DNA from: Ramlibacter sp.
GTDB taxonomy: Bacteria; Pseudomonadota; Gammaproteobacteria; Burkholderiales; Burkholderiaceae_C
Direction: 5' to 3'
NCBI GenBank assembly: GCA_019449555.1
Contig: JAGRPN010000416.1
Coordinates: 1-64,000 of the forward strand
Length of the DNA stretch: 64,000 nt
Made by a program: the position numbers and the translations under genes. Positions within the stretch are counted from its first letter, which is position 1; each line of letters opens with the position of its first letter. The notes beneath the pieces are model-generated. The model saw only the letters and a program-made list of their open reading frames with translations, ran no database searches and had not been told where the DNA came from. This document shows, piece after piece, positions 27,752 through 37,171 of this stretch.

Positions 27752-29274
27752 GTTCCGCTACCGCCGCGCAAGGCTTTCCGCACCGCGGCATGACCACGCT
27801 GTCGATCATGCTCGCGACCATCATGCAGGCGCTCGACACGACGATCGCCAACGTCGCGTTGCCGCACATGCAGGGCAGCCTGCAGGCATCGCAGGACCAG
27901 ATCACCTGGGTGCTCACTTCGTACATCGTCGCATCCGCGATCGCGCTGCCGCTCACGGGCTGGCTGTGCGCGCGGTGGGGCCGGCGCAAGGTCTTCATCG
28001 TCTCGATCGTCGGCTTCACGATCGCGTCGGCGCTGTGCGGCCTCGCCACTTCGCTGGGCGGCATCGTGGCGGCGCGGCTGCTGCAAGGTGTGTTCGGCGC
28101 GGCGCTGGTGCCGCTGTCGCAGGCCGTGCTGCTGGACATCAACCCCCTGGAGAAGATCGGGCAGGCGATGGCGATCTGGGGCGCCGGCATCATGGTCGGC
28201 CCGATCCTGGGACCCTTGCTGGGCGGCTGGCTGACCGAGAACTTCGACTGGCGCTGGGTGTTCTTCATCAACCTGCCGGTGGGCGCGTTCGCGCTCTGGG
28301 GCATGGTGCGCTACCTGCCCGAGAGCCGGCCGCGCAGCGATCGCCTCGACATCTTCGGCTTCGTCACGCTCAGCCTGGCCATCGGCATGCTGCAGCTGTT
28401 CCTGGACCGCGGCGAACTGCTCGACTGGTTCGATTCCTGGGAGATCAAGCTGGAAGCGGCCGCGGCGCTGGTCGCGTTCGGGTTCTTCGCCGTCCACACG
28501 GCCACGGTGCGGGGCATCTCGTTCTTCGACCGCGACCTGCTGAAGGACCGCAATTACGTGACGGGCCTGTTGTTCGCGTTCATCGTCGGCACCATCCTGT
28601 ACGGCACGATGGCGCTGTTGCCCATGTTCCTGCAGAACCTGATGGACTACCCCGTCGTATACACCGGCTACGTGACGGCCCCGCGCGGGATCGGGACGAT
28701 GATCGCGATGATCGTCGTGGGCCGGCTGGTGCATCGCGTCGATGTGCGGGCCATCATGGCGGCCGGGTTCGCGCTGACGGCGTTCTCGCTGTGGCAGATG
28801 ACGAGCATCACACTGCAGATGGACAGCACCCTGATCGTGACCTCCGGCTTCATCCAGGGTCTGGGCATCGGTTTCACGTTCGTGCCGCTGTCGACCGCCG
28901 CCTTCGCCACGCTCGCGCCGCGCCTGCGCAACGAGGGCACGCCGATCTTCAGCCTGCTGCGCAACATCGGGGGCAGCGTCGGGATTTCGATCGTGCAGGC
29001 GCTGCTGACGCGCGGCTCCGCGCAGGCGCATGCGCAACTCGCCTCGCTGGTGACGCGCGGCAACCAGGGCTTCGTCAACTTGCCGCCGGCCTTGAGCCCC
29101 GACACGCCGGCCGGGCTCGCCGTGCTCAATGCCGAAGTCACGCGCCAGGCCGCGCTGATCGGCTACGTCGGCGACTTCTCCATCATGATGGTCGCCGCGG
29201 TGCTGGCGATCCCGTTGCTCCTGCTCATCCGCAGGTCGGGCGCGCGCCGTGAGCCAGCCGAAGTGCCGCATTGA
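27748..29274 (+). CDS. DHA2-family (EmrB/QacA-like) MFS drug transporter
   Basis: QALDTTIANVALPHMQGSL, WVLTSYIVASAIALPLTGWL, 14-TM pattern; GTGA overlap with marR. Confidence 0.93.
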   Translation: MSSATAAQGFPHRGMTTLSIMLATIMQALDTTIANVALPHMQGSLQASQDQITWVLTSYIVASAIALPLTGWLCARWGRRKVFIVSIVGFTIASALCGLATSLGGIVAARLLQGVFGAALVPLSQAVLLDINPLEKIGQAMAIWGAGIMVGPILGPLLGGWLTENFDWRWVFFINLPVGAFALWGMVRYLPESRPRSDRLDIFGFVTLSLAIGMLQLFLDRGELLDWFDSWEIKLEAAAALVAFGFFAVHTATVRGISFFDRDLLKDRNYVTGLLFAFIVGTILYGTMALLPMFLQNLMDYPVVYTGYVTAPRGIGTMIAMIVVGRLVHRVDVRAIMAAGFALTAFSLWQMTSITLQMDSTLIVTSGFIQGLGIGFTFVPLSTAAFATLAPRLRNEGTPIFSLLRNIGGSVGISIVQALLTRGSAQAHAQLASLVTRGNQGFVNLPPALSPDTPAGLAVLNAEVTRQAALIGYVGDFSIMMVAAVLAIPLLLLIRRSGARREPAEVPH

Positions 29275-29285
29275 CAGCGGGGCCG

Positions 29286-29297
29286 GGTGTATAGAAA
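29286..29297 (+). promoter_or_regulatory. Upstream element GGTGTATAGAAA, identical to the one at 8166
   Basis: 12-nt identity about 185 bp upstream of the -24 element. Confidence 0.5.
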
Positions 29298-29470
29298 TCC
29301 GGCCGCCGCCCGCGCGCGCAAGCCGTTGAATTGCAAGGCGATTTCGCGCAGCACCGGCTGTTCCTGCACAAAGAAAATGTACTTCGGGCTCGCTGCACGC
29401 TGCCGCCCGGGAGCGGCACGAACGCCGTAAGTCCTTGATTCCGCGAGGCAATTGCACGGGCCACGAAGGT

Positions 29471-29486
29471 TGGCACGACCGATGCT
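29471..29486 (+). promoter_or_regulatory. Sigma-54-like -24/-12 promoter
   Basis: TGGCACGACCGATGCT: GG-N10-GC, TGGCACG -24 element. Confidence 0.7.
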
Positions 29487-29543
29487 TGGATGAGTGCACG
29501 CGGACGGGTTGCCGAACCAACCCGACTTTTCAAGGACATCGTC

Positions 29544-30140
29544 ATGAGTGCAGTGCGCAAGGTTCTGGTCGTCGATGACGACCCCGTGGTGGGCCAGAGT
29601 TTCAAGCGGGTGCTGTCCGGCAAAGGCTACGCCGTGATCACCGCCGCCGACGGCTACGAGGCAATGGCCAAGCTCAAGGCCGAGAACTACGACCTCGTCT
29701 TCACCGACCTGCGGATGCCCGGCATGACCGGACTCGAGGTCGCCCAGCGCATCAAGGCCAACCAGCCTTGGACGCCGGTGGTGATCGTGACCGGCTACGG
29801 CAGCAAGACCAGCGAGGAGCGGGCGCGCGCCGCCGGTGTCGCCGATTTCCTGCACAAGCCGCTGTCGCCCGAAATCATCGAGGACAGCGCGGAAAGAGCG
29901 CTGCGCAAGGGCGCACCGCTGGTGGTCGTCGAGCCGGAACAACAGGCCGCCGCACCGGCCGTGCAAGCCGCAGTGGAAGCGGCGCCGGCGCCGACAGCCA
30001 ACCTCCTGAAGAACATGGTGCTGTTCCTGCTCGGGCCGTTCATCGGCCTGGCGTATGCCGTGCTGCTGCCCTTCGTCGGGCTGGCCATGCTCGCATGGTT
30101 CGGCATCAAGGCGCTGCGCTCGCCGCCGGCCACCAAGTGA
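29544..30140 (+). CDS. Response regulator receiver domain fused to a C-terminal membrane hairpin
   Basis: VVDDDP, FTDLRMPGMTG, VIVTGYG, FLHKPLSP receiver signatures; then NMVLFLLGPFIGLAYAVLLPFVGLAMLAWFGIKAL. Confidence 0.9.
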   Translation: MSAVRKVLVVDDDPVVGQSFKRVLSGKGYAVITAADGYEAMAKLKAENYDLVFTDLRMPGMTGLEVAQRIKANQPWTPVVIVTGYGSKTSEERARAAGVADFLHKPLSPEIIEDSAERALRKGAPLVVVEPEQQAAAPAVQAAVEAAPAPTANLLKNMVLFLLGPFIGLAYAVLLPFVGLAMLAWFGIKALRSPPATK

Positions 30141-30199
30141 CGCGCCATCCGCGTACCCGGCCCTTTTTTTCGATACCCCTTCACTCCAGGAGCAGAAAT

Positions 30200-30532
30200 A
30201 TGAAAGTCAGTCCCCTGTTGGCAGCCGCCGTTGCCTCGTTCGCGTTCTCGCTGCCGGCAGCCGCGGTCGATGCCGACGCCGCCCTCAAGTTGACCAAGGA
30301 CAGCGGATGCACCAAGTGCCATGCGGTCGACAAGGACAAGAAGGGGCCGGCCTACAAGAAGACGGCCGCCAAGTACAAGGGCAAGGCCGACGGCGAGGCC
30401 AAGGTCACGGACATTCTGACCAAGAGCCCGAAGGTCAAGATGGACGACGGCAGCGAGGAAGAACACAAGGCCGTCGCCACCAAGGACCCGGCCCAGGTCA
30501 AGAACCTGGTGCAGTGGATCCTCGCGCAATAG
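30200..30532 (+). CDS. Small class I c-type cytochrome
   Basis: Signal peptide, single CTKCH, GPAYKKTAAKYKGK, C-terminal LVQWILAQ. Confidence 0.88.
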   Translation: MKVSPLLAAAVASFAFSLPAAAVDADAALKLTKDSGCTKCHAVDKDKKGPAYKKTAAKYKGKADGEAKVTDILTKSPKVKMDDGSEEEHKAVATKDPAQVKNLVQWILAQ

Positions 30533-30588
30533 GGAAGCTTTTGCAGGGAGGGTGGATGGGCGGCCGTGGGGCCGTCGCCACCGCGCTT

Positions 30589-31248
30589 TCAGTCCTTGGC
30601 GGCCTGAGCGGCCTGCCACTCGGCAAAATCCATGCGCCGCATCTCGAAAGTGTCGCGCGTGCGGATGTAGCCGCCGGGGCTTTGCAGCCGGCCGATCAGC
30701 TTGAGCCGCGCCGTGTCGATATGGCAGCGCGAGGCATCGACCACCGCCTCGTCCAGCACATGCGCCGCCACCACCTGGCCGATCACGAGGATGTGGCCGG
30801 TCGTGCCGGCATCCACCGCGATGGCGTCCTTCAACCGGCACTCCAGCGCGACCGGGCTGTGCGCGATGCGCGGCAGCCGCACTTTCTCGCAGGGCTCGAC
30901 GGCCAGGCCCGCTTGCTCGAGTTCGTTCCACCCGGGCGGGAAATCCACCGCGGTGAGGTTCATGGCTTGCGCAAGCTGCTCCGGCACCAGGTTGATCACG
31001 AACTCGCCGCGCGCGCGGATGTTGGCCAGCGTGTCCTTGTCGCCCTTGCCGCGCTGCCCGATTCCCAGGCAGATCGCGGGCGGGTGGCCGCCGAACACGT
31101 TGAAGAACGAGAACGGCGCGGCATTGGGCGTGCCGCGGGCGTCGGCCGTCACCACCCAGGCGATCGGCCGCGGCACCACGGTGGCGGTGAGCAATTTGTA
31201 GCTGAGGCCCGCGGTCAGCTGGTCGATGTCGAAATACATGAGGCGCAT
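30589..31248 (-). CDS. Flavin reductase family protein
   Basis: LLTATVVPRPIAWVVTADARGTPNAAPFSFFNVFGGHPP. Confidence 0.88.
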   Translation of the reverse strand: MRLMYFDIDQLTAGLSYKLLTATVVPRPIAWVVTADARGTPNAAPFSFFNVFGGHPPAICLGIGQRGKGDKDTLANIRARGEFVINLVPEQLAQAMNLTAVDFPPGWNELEQAGLAVEPCEKVRLPRIAHSPVALECRLKDAIAVDAGTTGHILVIGQVVAAHVLDEAVVDASRCHIDTARLKLIGRLQSPGGYIRTRDTFEMRRMDFAEWQAAQAAKD

Positions 31249-31313
31249 TGTGCCGCTTGCGCCATGGGCGACCCTGACGCCGGTCAAGTCGCCGCGCCGT
31301 GGCCGGCCCGCCT

Positions 31314-32087
31314 TCACTGCTCCGCGAACGCGCGCTCGATGACGAAGTCGCCCGGGGTGGACGTGTTGCCTTCGGCAAAACCCTGGTGCTCCAGCATGTG
31401 CTTCAAGTCGCGCAGCATCGCGGGGCTGCCGCAGATCATCACGCGGTCATGCGCATGGTCCAGCGGCGGCAGCCCGAGCTCCTCGAACATCTTCCCGGTC
31501 TGGATGAGGTCCGTCACCCGTCCCATGTTGCGGTAGGCCTCGCGGGTGACGGTGGGGTAGTAGCGCAACTGGCTGGTCACCATGTCGCCCAGGAATTCAT
31601 GGGCGGGCAAGTGCTCCACCAGCAGGTCGTGGTAGGCCAGTTCGTCTTTCTGCCGCACGCCGTGCACCAGGACGATCTGCTCGAACTTCTCGTACGTGGC
31701 GGGGTCGCGCACGATGCTCATGAACGGCGCCAGTCCGGTGCCCGTGGACAGCAGGAACAGCCGCTTGCCCGGCAACAGGTAGTCGATCAATAGCGTCCCC
31801 GTGGGCTTGCGGCCGACGATGATCATGTCGCCTTCCTTGATGTGCTGCAGGCGCGAAGTCAGCGGGCCTTCGGGCACCTTGATGCTGAGGAACTCCAGGT
31901 GCTCCTCGTAGTTCGCGCTCACGATGCTGTAGGCGCGCAGCAGCGGCTTGCCGTTGATCCGCAGCCCGATCATCGTGAAATGGCCGTTGGAAAAACGCAG
32001 CGACTGCTCCCGGGTGGTCTTGAAGGTGAACAGCCGATCGGTCCAGTGGTGGACCGACAGCACCCGCTCTTCGTTGAATGCGCTCAT
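31314..32087 (-). CDS. Ferredoxin--NADP+ reductase
   Basis: LRAYSIVSANYEEHLEFLSIKVPEGPLTSRLQHI, LLSTGTGLAPFMSI, VMICGSPAML. Confidence 0.92.
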   Translation of the reverse strand: MSAFNEERVLSVHHWTDRLFTFKTTREQSLRFSNGHFTMIGLRINGKPLLRAYSIVSANYEEHLEFLSIKVPEGPLTSRLQHIKEGDMIIVGRKPTGTLLIDYLLPGKRLFLLSTGTGLAPFMSIVRDPATYEKFEQIVLVHGVRQKDELAYHDLLVEHLPAHEFLGDMVTSQLRYYPTVTREAYRNMGRVTDLIQTGKMFEELGLPPLDHAHDRVMICGSPAMLRDLKHMLEHQGFAEGNTSTPGDFVIERAFAEQ

Positions 32088-32212
32088 GGCTGTCGTGAAT
32101 ACGGTAGGGCAATGCCGAACTCCCAATGGTAATCAGCATTGCCGCCGCGCCTTGCCCATCCGGAATTTCCCCTGCTCGCGCACCGGCAAGGCGCCTCTGG
32201 CCTAATGCCGCC

Positions 32213-32920
32213 ATGACAGACCTCTCCCGCTACCCGATCACGCAAAAATGGCCCGCCCGCCATCCGGACCGGCTGCAGCTGTACTCGCTGGCCACGCCCA
32301 ACGGCGTCAAGATTTCCATCATGCTCGAGGAAACCGGCTTGCCTTACGAGGCGCACCGCGTCGCGTTCGACACGCACGAACAGCAGACGCCGGAATTCCG
32401 CTCGCTCAACCCCTACGGGAAGATTCCCGCCATCGTCGATCCGAACGGCCCGGGCGGCAAACCGCTGGCGCTGTTCGAATCGGGCGCCATCCTGATCTAC
32501 CTGGCCGACAAGACCGGCCGGCTGCTGCCCGCCGACGCCGGGGCCCGTTACGAGACGATCCAGTGGCTGATGTTCCAGGTTGGCGGGGTCGGTCCGATGT
32601 TCGGGCAGGTCGGCTTTTTCCACAAGTTCGCGGGCAAGGTGTTCCCCGACAAGCGCCCGCGCGACCGCTACGTGGGCGAAGCGCGGCGCGTGCTCGACGT
32701 GCTGAACCAGCGGCTCGAGGGCCGCACCTGGCTCATGGGCGATGAGTACACCATCGCCGACATCGCGACCCTCCCCTGGGTGCGCAACCTGATCGGCTAC
32801 TACGAGGCCGGCGAGCTGGTGCGCATCGAGGAGTTCCCGCACGTGACGCGGGCGCTCGAGACCTTCCTCGCCAGACCGTCCGTGACGCGCGGCCTCGCTA
32901 TCCCGGCTTCACGCGGCTGA
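32213..32920 (+). CDS. Glutathione S-transferase family protein
   Basis: LYSLATPNGVKISIMLEETGLPYEAHRV, LNPYGKIPAIVDP, LFESGAILIYLADK. Confidence 0.93.
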   Translation: MTDLSRYPITQKWPARHPDRLQLYSLATPNGVKISIMLEETGLPYEAHRVAFDTHEQQTPEFRSLNPYGKIPAIVDPNGPGGKPLALFESGAILIYLADKTGRLLPADAGARYETIQWLMFQVGGVGPMFGQVGFFHKFAGKVFPDKRPRDRYVGEARRVLDVLNQRLEGRTWLMGDEYTIADIATLPWVRNLIGYYEAGELVRIEEFPHVTRALETFLARPSVTRGLAIPASRG

Positions 32921-33316
32921 ACCCGCGGCCGGACTGCCGGCCGGCGCGCGTGCGAATTGCAGGTAGCCGTACAGGATCGCGAACACGAGGAACAGAACGA
33001 CGTTGAACCAGGCGGTCGCCGGCACGCTCGGGTCGGTCAACTGGCGCGTGAGGCCCACCAGGAAGCCGAGGCTGTTGGCCACCAGCGTGCCGAGAATCAC
33101 GTGCTTCGCCTCGGTTGCGTTCGCGCCGCTCGTCTGCCAGTTCATCAGCGCGAGCGCGATCAGGGCTGCGCCATAGAGCATGGAGTTGTAGATGCCCGGC
33201 CCGTTCATCGGTTCGGCCTTGTACATGGCCACCAGGGCGTTGGGTGCGAACAGGAGCGCAAGGCCGAACACCGCTGAGATAACGGCCTCGATTTTCATGA
33301 TCAGTGAGCGATTCAT
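32909..33316 (-). CDS. Small integral membrane protein (hypothetical)
   Basis: About 4 TM helices; ATG at 33316 within ORF 32909..33448. Confidence 0.75.
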   Translation of the reverse strand: MNRSLIMKIEAVISAVFGLALLFAPNALVAMYKAEPMNGPGIYNSMLYGAALIALALMNWQTSGANATEAKHVILGTLVANSLGFLVGLTRQLTDPSVPATAWFNVVLFLVFAILYGYLQFARAPAGSPAAGSAA

Positions 33317-33510
33317 GGCATTTCCCTTCCTTGCGAAGCGCCACGCAAAGCACGCAATGACGCGCGTCGGCGCGGCATGACTCTCGCGATCTGCGCGAGC
33401 ACAGTGGAACCCGCTGCGCACTTTGCACCGATTTGGAAAGAATGTCACCGTCCTTGCGGCGGCTCACGCGGCCGCTCATCCGCAAAAGCTCTGCGGCGGG
33501 GGCGAAAACG

Positions 33511-34797
33511 CTACCAGCTCGCGGCCATCGAATCGCGCGAGAAGCGCGGATCGCCGGTGATCGCCTTCAGGTCCACGAATTCCATGTCGTTCATGGTGAT
33601 CGTCTTCATCTGCGCATTGGTGCGCAGGTCCCACGCGGCGCTGGGCTCGCCCTGCACGTGGAAGTCGGCGCCGTTGTCGGACACGTAGAGCCCGTAGCGC
33701 TTAGCGGCGGTGGCCAGCGCCTTGGCCTGGGTCGTCCAGTCGGCGGGGATCACGAAGTCCGGTTTCAGCCGCAACAAGGCGCCGAACGGAATGGCGCCGG
33801 GATTGTCGCCGCCCGCGGCGAAGCGCGCCGGCCACGCGACATCGAGCGCCAGCGCGGCATCGCGGAAATTCACCCGCAATGCATGCCTGATCTCGCCGGA
33901 GTTCGCCTCCGCCGCCTTGGCCAGCAGCGGCGTGATCGGCAGGCCGGACGCGCTGGCCGAAGCCCAGTCGTTCGGCCGCAGCGAGAGCGATTTCAGGTCC
34001 CAGGCCGCCGTGGCGAGCGAATACCACTGCCCCGACAGGTTGAAGCTGAAATAGCTTTCCCACAGCCGGCAGGCGCCTTTTTCCACCACCAGCACCGGAT
34101 GGTCGCCGCACGCGTTGGGATCGTTGCAATTGCCGCCCTGGGCCAGCACCTTGCCCGGCAGCGGGAACGGGAAATGCCGCTGCGAGGCGGGCAGGGCGCC
34201 GCAGCCGTGCACGATGTCGAAGCCGCTGCCACTGGGCACCGCGCAGTCGCTCTTGTCGGGCCAGCCGCGCTGCATGCTCAGGCCGGATGTCGCGAAATCG
34301 AACGACACCAGCGGCCAATCGGTCGTCGCGGCGGTGCCGTCCACCACGTTGATCGGCATGCCGTAGTAGGTCGAGTAATCGGCGGGATTGTCGTTGGCGC
34401 CCCAGTCGGTCGAGAAGGGCACGGCGCGGCCCACGGTGTCGATCCATTGGGCGCTCTTGGGATGGGCCGGAAAGCGCGACGCGTCGTCGATGCGCGTGTT
34501 GAAGATCGCATTGGGCGGAAACATCTCGCAGTCGGCCAGCATGGGAGAGCTTGCCGAGGCGGGCGCAGCCGCGGCTGTGAGCGCCGGCGCGGGAGCGGGA
34601 ACCGCGAGGCTGGCGGACGCGGATCCGGTGCCGGATGAAGCGGCCGCACCGCCGGCCGCTCCGGTGTCGGTGCCGGCAGGCGCGGCTGCCGCTAGGAAGC
34701 TTGCGCCCGTGCCCCCGCCACCGCACCCCGCTACGCTGACGATCGCCGCGCTACAAAGCAATTGCGCAACGCGCAGCGCGTTTCTGGTTTCGATCAA
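33511..34797 (-). CDS. Hypothetical lipoprotein/secreted protein
   Basis: Lipobox VSVAGCGGGG; Ala/Gly-rich linker; conserved-looking domain DCEMFPPNAIFNTRIDDASRFPAH. Confidence 0.8.
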   Translation of the reverse strand: MIETRNALRVAQLLCSAAIVSVAGCGGGGTGASFLAAAAPAGTDTGAAGGAAASSGTGSASASLAVPAPAPALTAAAAPASASSPMLADCEMFPPNAIFNTRIDDASRFPAHPKSAQWIDTVGRAVPFSTDWGANDNPADYSTYYGMPINVVDGTAATTDWPLVSFDFATSGLSMQRGWPDKSDCAVPSGSGFDIVHGCGALPASQRHFPFPLPGKVLAQGGNCNDPNACGDHPVLVVEKGACRLWESYFSFNLSGQWYSLATAAWDLKSLSLRPNDWASASASGLPITPLLAKAAEANSGEIRHALRVNFRDAALALDVAWPARFAAGGDNPGAIPFGALLRLKPDFVIPADWTTQAKALATAAKRYGLYVSDNGADFHVQGEPSAAWDLRTNAQMKTITMNDMEFVDLKAITGDPRFSRDSMAASW

Positions 34798-34894
34798 TTG
34801 GCGCCCCTACCTCGAACAGCAAACAGGTGCGCATTGTGAGCGTGCTTTCCCGGATTACAACCGTCACGTAGTGCAAAAGGCGCAGGCGTGCTGG

Positions 34895-36358
34895 TTACAT
34901 CGAAGCGGCGGCGGGCAGCGCAAGGCGCATCTGCAACCCCACCGGATACATGGTCAACGCGATCTCCTCCCGCGGTTCATCGACGCCTGGCGTGGCGACG
35001 GACTGGAGCTCGAAATTCGCCAGCAGCATGGCCGCGGCCATCTTGATCTCGGCCAGCGCCAGATAGCGCCCGGGACACATCCGCGGCCCCGCGCCGAAAG
35101 GCATGACGACACGCTTGGCGGAAGCCAGCGAATGGGCGGCCGCGCCTTCGCCGGCCAGCCAGCGCTCGGGCCGGAACGCCTGCGCCTGCGCGAAATTGGT
35201 TTCCTGGAGCGAGCCGGCGCGCATCAGGCACACGACGATGTCGCCGCGCTCGACCCGCACCCCTTCGACCAGCGTCGCGCGCAGCGCCTCGTTGAAAATC
35301 AGCGGCGCGACCGGCTTGAGCCGCATCGCTTCATTGGCGCAGGCCTCGATCCAGTCGAGACGCCAGAGCTGCTCGGGACCGGCGGGACAAACGGCCCCGC
35401 CAAGCACCGAGCGCGCTTCGGCGGCGGCGCGTTGCAGCGCGTCCGGGTGGCGATGCAAGAGCCAGATCAGCCACGCGAGCGTGTTGGCCGTCGTGTCTTC
35501 GCCCGCCAGCAGCATCGTGAGCACGTTCCCCGACACGTCCTCGTCGCGCAAGCCGCCGGTTTCGCGGTCGCGCGCGGCGATCATCGCCTGGATCAGGTTG
35601 ACGGGCTTCTCGCGCAATTGCGGCTGTTCTTCGAGCTTGCGGCGCGTGCCGGCGATGAACGACTGCACCGACGCATGGATCGCCTTCAGGTGCTGCTGCA
35701 ATTGGCGATCCTCGCGGGTCGGGAAATACTTCCACGTGTCGAACGGCGCGAGCGAGCGCCTGACCAGCGCCGGCAGGACGTGATTGAGGTGGACCTGGAT
35801 CACGTCCTCGTTGGACTCCAGCGTGTTGATGTCCTCGCCGAACGCGAGCGCCGCGGTCACGTCCACCGTGTAGCGCATGAGGTCCGCCTGCAGGTCGATC
35901 GTCGCGCCCGATTGCGCGGCGCGCGTCCAGCGGCGCGCCAGCCGCCCGGTCACGCCGGCGAGCGTGGGGAAGAACGCCTTGATGTGCGTCGGATCGAAGC
36001 TGCCCAATACCATCGGGCGCTGGCGCTTCCAGGTTTCGCCGTTCGCGCTGAACAGGCCGAGGAAGCCGAACTCGCGCGAGATCCGCTCGACGCGGCTGGG
36101 GCGCTTGAAACCGTCCGGGCGGTCGCGCAGCACTTTCGCGATCGTGTCCGGATCGGAGATGACGAGGAAGCGCCGCGACGCGATCCGGAACTTGAACGGG
36201 CGACCGTACCTGGCCGCCCAGCCTTCGAGCTGCTTGTGCATCCGGTCGCGCTCGACCTGCAGCGCGTTGCCGACCACCGGCCACGGCCTGGGGCCGGGCA
36301 GGTCTTCCCAGCGTTGCAGCGGCACCGTCGCGGGAACGCTCTGCACGGCGTCGCTCAC
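34895..36358 (-). CDS. Cytochrome P450
   Basis: I-helix LLAGEDTTANTLAW, heme loop FGAGPRMCPGRYLALAEIK. Confidence 0.94.
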   Translation of the reverse strand: MSDAVQSVPATVPLQRWEDLPGPRPWPVVGNALQVERDRMHKQLEGWAARYGRPFKFRIASRRFLVISDPDTIAKVLRDRPDGFKRPSRVERISREFGFLGLFSANGETWKRQRPMVLGSFDPTHIKAFFPTLAGVTGRLARRWTRAAQSGATIDLQADLMRYTVDVTAALAFGEDINTLESNEDVIQVHLNHVLPALVRRSLAPFDTWKYFPTREDRQLQQHLKAIHASVQSFIAGTRRKLEEQPQLREKPVNLIQAMIAARDRETGGLRDEDVSGNVLTMLLAGEDTTANTLAWLIWLLHRHPDALQRAAAEARSVLGGAVCPAGPEQLWRLDWIEACANEAMRLKPVAPLIFNEALRATLVEGVRVERGDIVVCLMRAGSLQETNFAQAQAFRPERWLAGEGAAAHSLASAKRVVMPFGAGPRMCPGRYLALAEIKMAAAMLLANFELQSVATPGVDEPREEIALTMYPVGLQMRLALPAAASM

Positions 36359-36573
36359 TCGAGGCGGATTTCGCCTTCGAAATGCACGTTCAATTTCAGC
36401 CCCGGGATTTCGAGCGTCATCTTGGCCGGAAAGGTTTCCGCACCCTTGATGGCGCCGTCGGCGGTGGCCTTCGCGACCGCATGCTCGATGTCGCGCTGCG
36501 AACTCACGCCCACGATCTTGAGGAACTTGCGGATGCTGATGTTGAATGTCTCTTCGTTCATGGCGGCCTCCAT
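36355..36573 (-). CDS. DUF6494-like small protein
   Basis: MNEETFNISIRKFLKIVGVSSQRDIEHAVAKATADG; stop overlaps P450 start; start may be 36561. Confidence 0.75.
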   Translation of the reverse strand: MEAAMNEETFNISIRKFLKIVGVSSQRDIEHAVAKATADGAIKGAETFPAKMTLEIPGLKLNVHFEGEIRLE

Positions 36574-36730
36574 TGGGGGATTGGGATCACGAGCCGGTCA
36601 TTGTGCAGCGATCCGCGCGGCCTGTGACCCGGCCAGCTCGGCCTTGGGCCGCGCACCTCGACCGCAGGGCCGGTGAGCGGTCATTCGGCATTCGCGGCCT
36701 GCCCGGCCCCGACTTTGCCGCGGGTCTGCC

Positions 36731-37165
36731 TTATTCGCAGAGCCGGCGAATCGACGGCGGAATCGGAACGGCGCGGATCGCGGTGCCCTCGGCTTCGCGC
36801 CGCGCGGCGAAGATCCGCACCTCGTCGCACTGCATGATCAGCTCCGCGTTGTTGCCTTTGCCGCTGATTCGCATCACCCGGTGCCGCTGCACGAAGCTCT
36901 TGTTGCGCCACTCGGGAATGGAAGTGTGGATGTGCAGCTCGTCGCCGTAGCTGGCGGTCTTGCTGAACGTGGCGTGCGTGTCGACCAGCGGCGTGCCGAT
37001 GATGCCGAGCTCCTTTTCCGTCTCGTACCACGGTGGCACCCCGCATTCGACGAAGAAGTGGCGCGACGCGGCGTCGATCCAGCGGAAGAAATTCGGGAAC
37101 CAGACGATGCGCGCCGGGTCGCAGTCGCCGAACGCGACCCGCTGGGTATAGACGACTTCTTTCAT
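36731..37165 (-). CDS. Hotdog-fold acyl-CoA thioesterase (4-hydroxybenzoyl-CoA thioesterase-like)
   Basis: VAFGDCDPARIVWFPNFFRWIDAASRHFF. Confidence 0.88.
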   Translation of the reverse strand: MKEVVYTQRVAFGDCDPARIVWFPNFFRWIDAASRHFFVECGVPPWYETEKELGIIGTPLVDTHATFSKTASYGDELHIHTSIPEWRNKSFVQRHRVMRISGKGNNAELIMQCDEVRIFAARREAEGTAIRAVPIPPSIRRLCE

Positions 37166-37171
37166 TGACCG

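Noticed and set aside
27580-29520. 646-aa minus-strand ORF
   Set aside because: Antisense to the MarR and MFS genes; His/Arg/Gln-rich nonsense composition.
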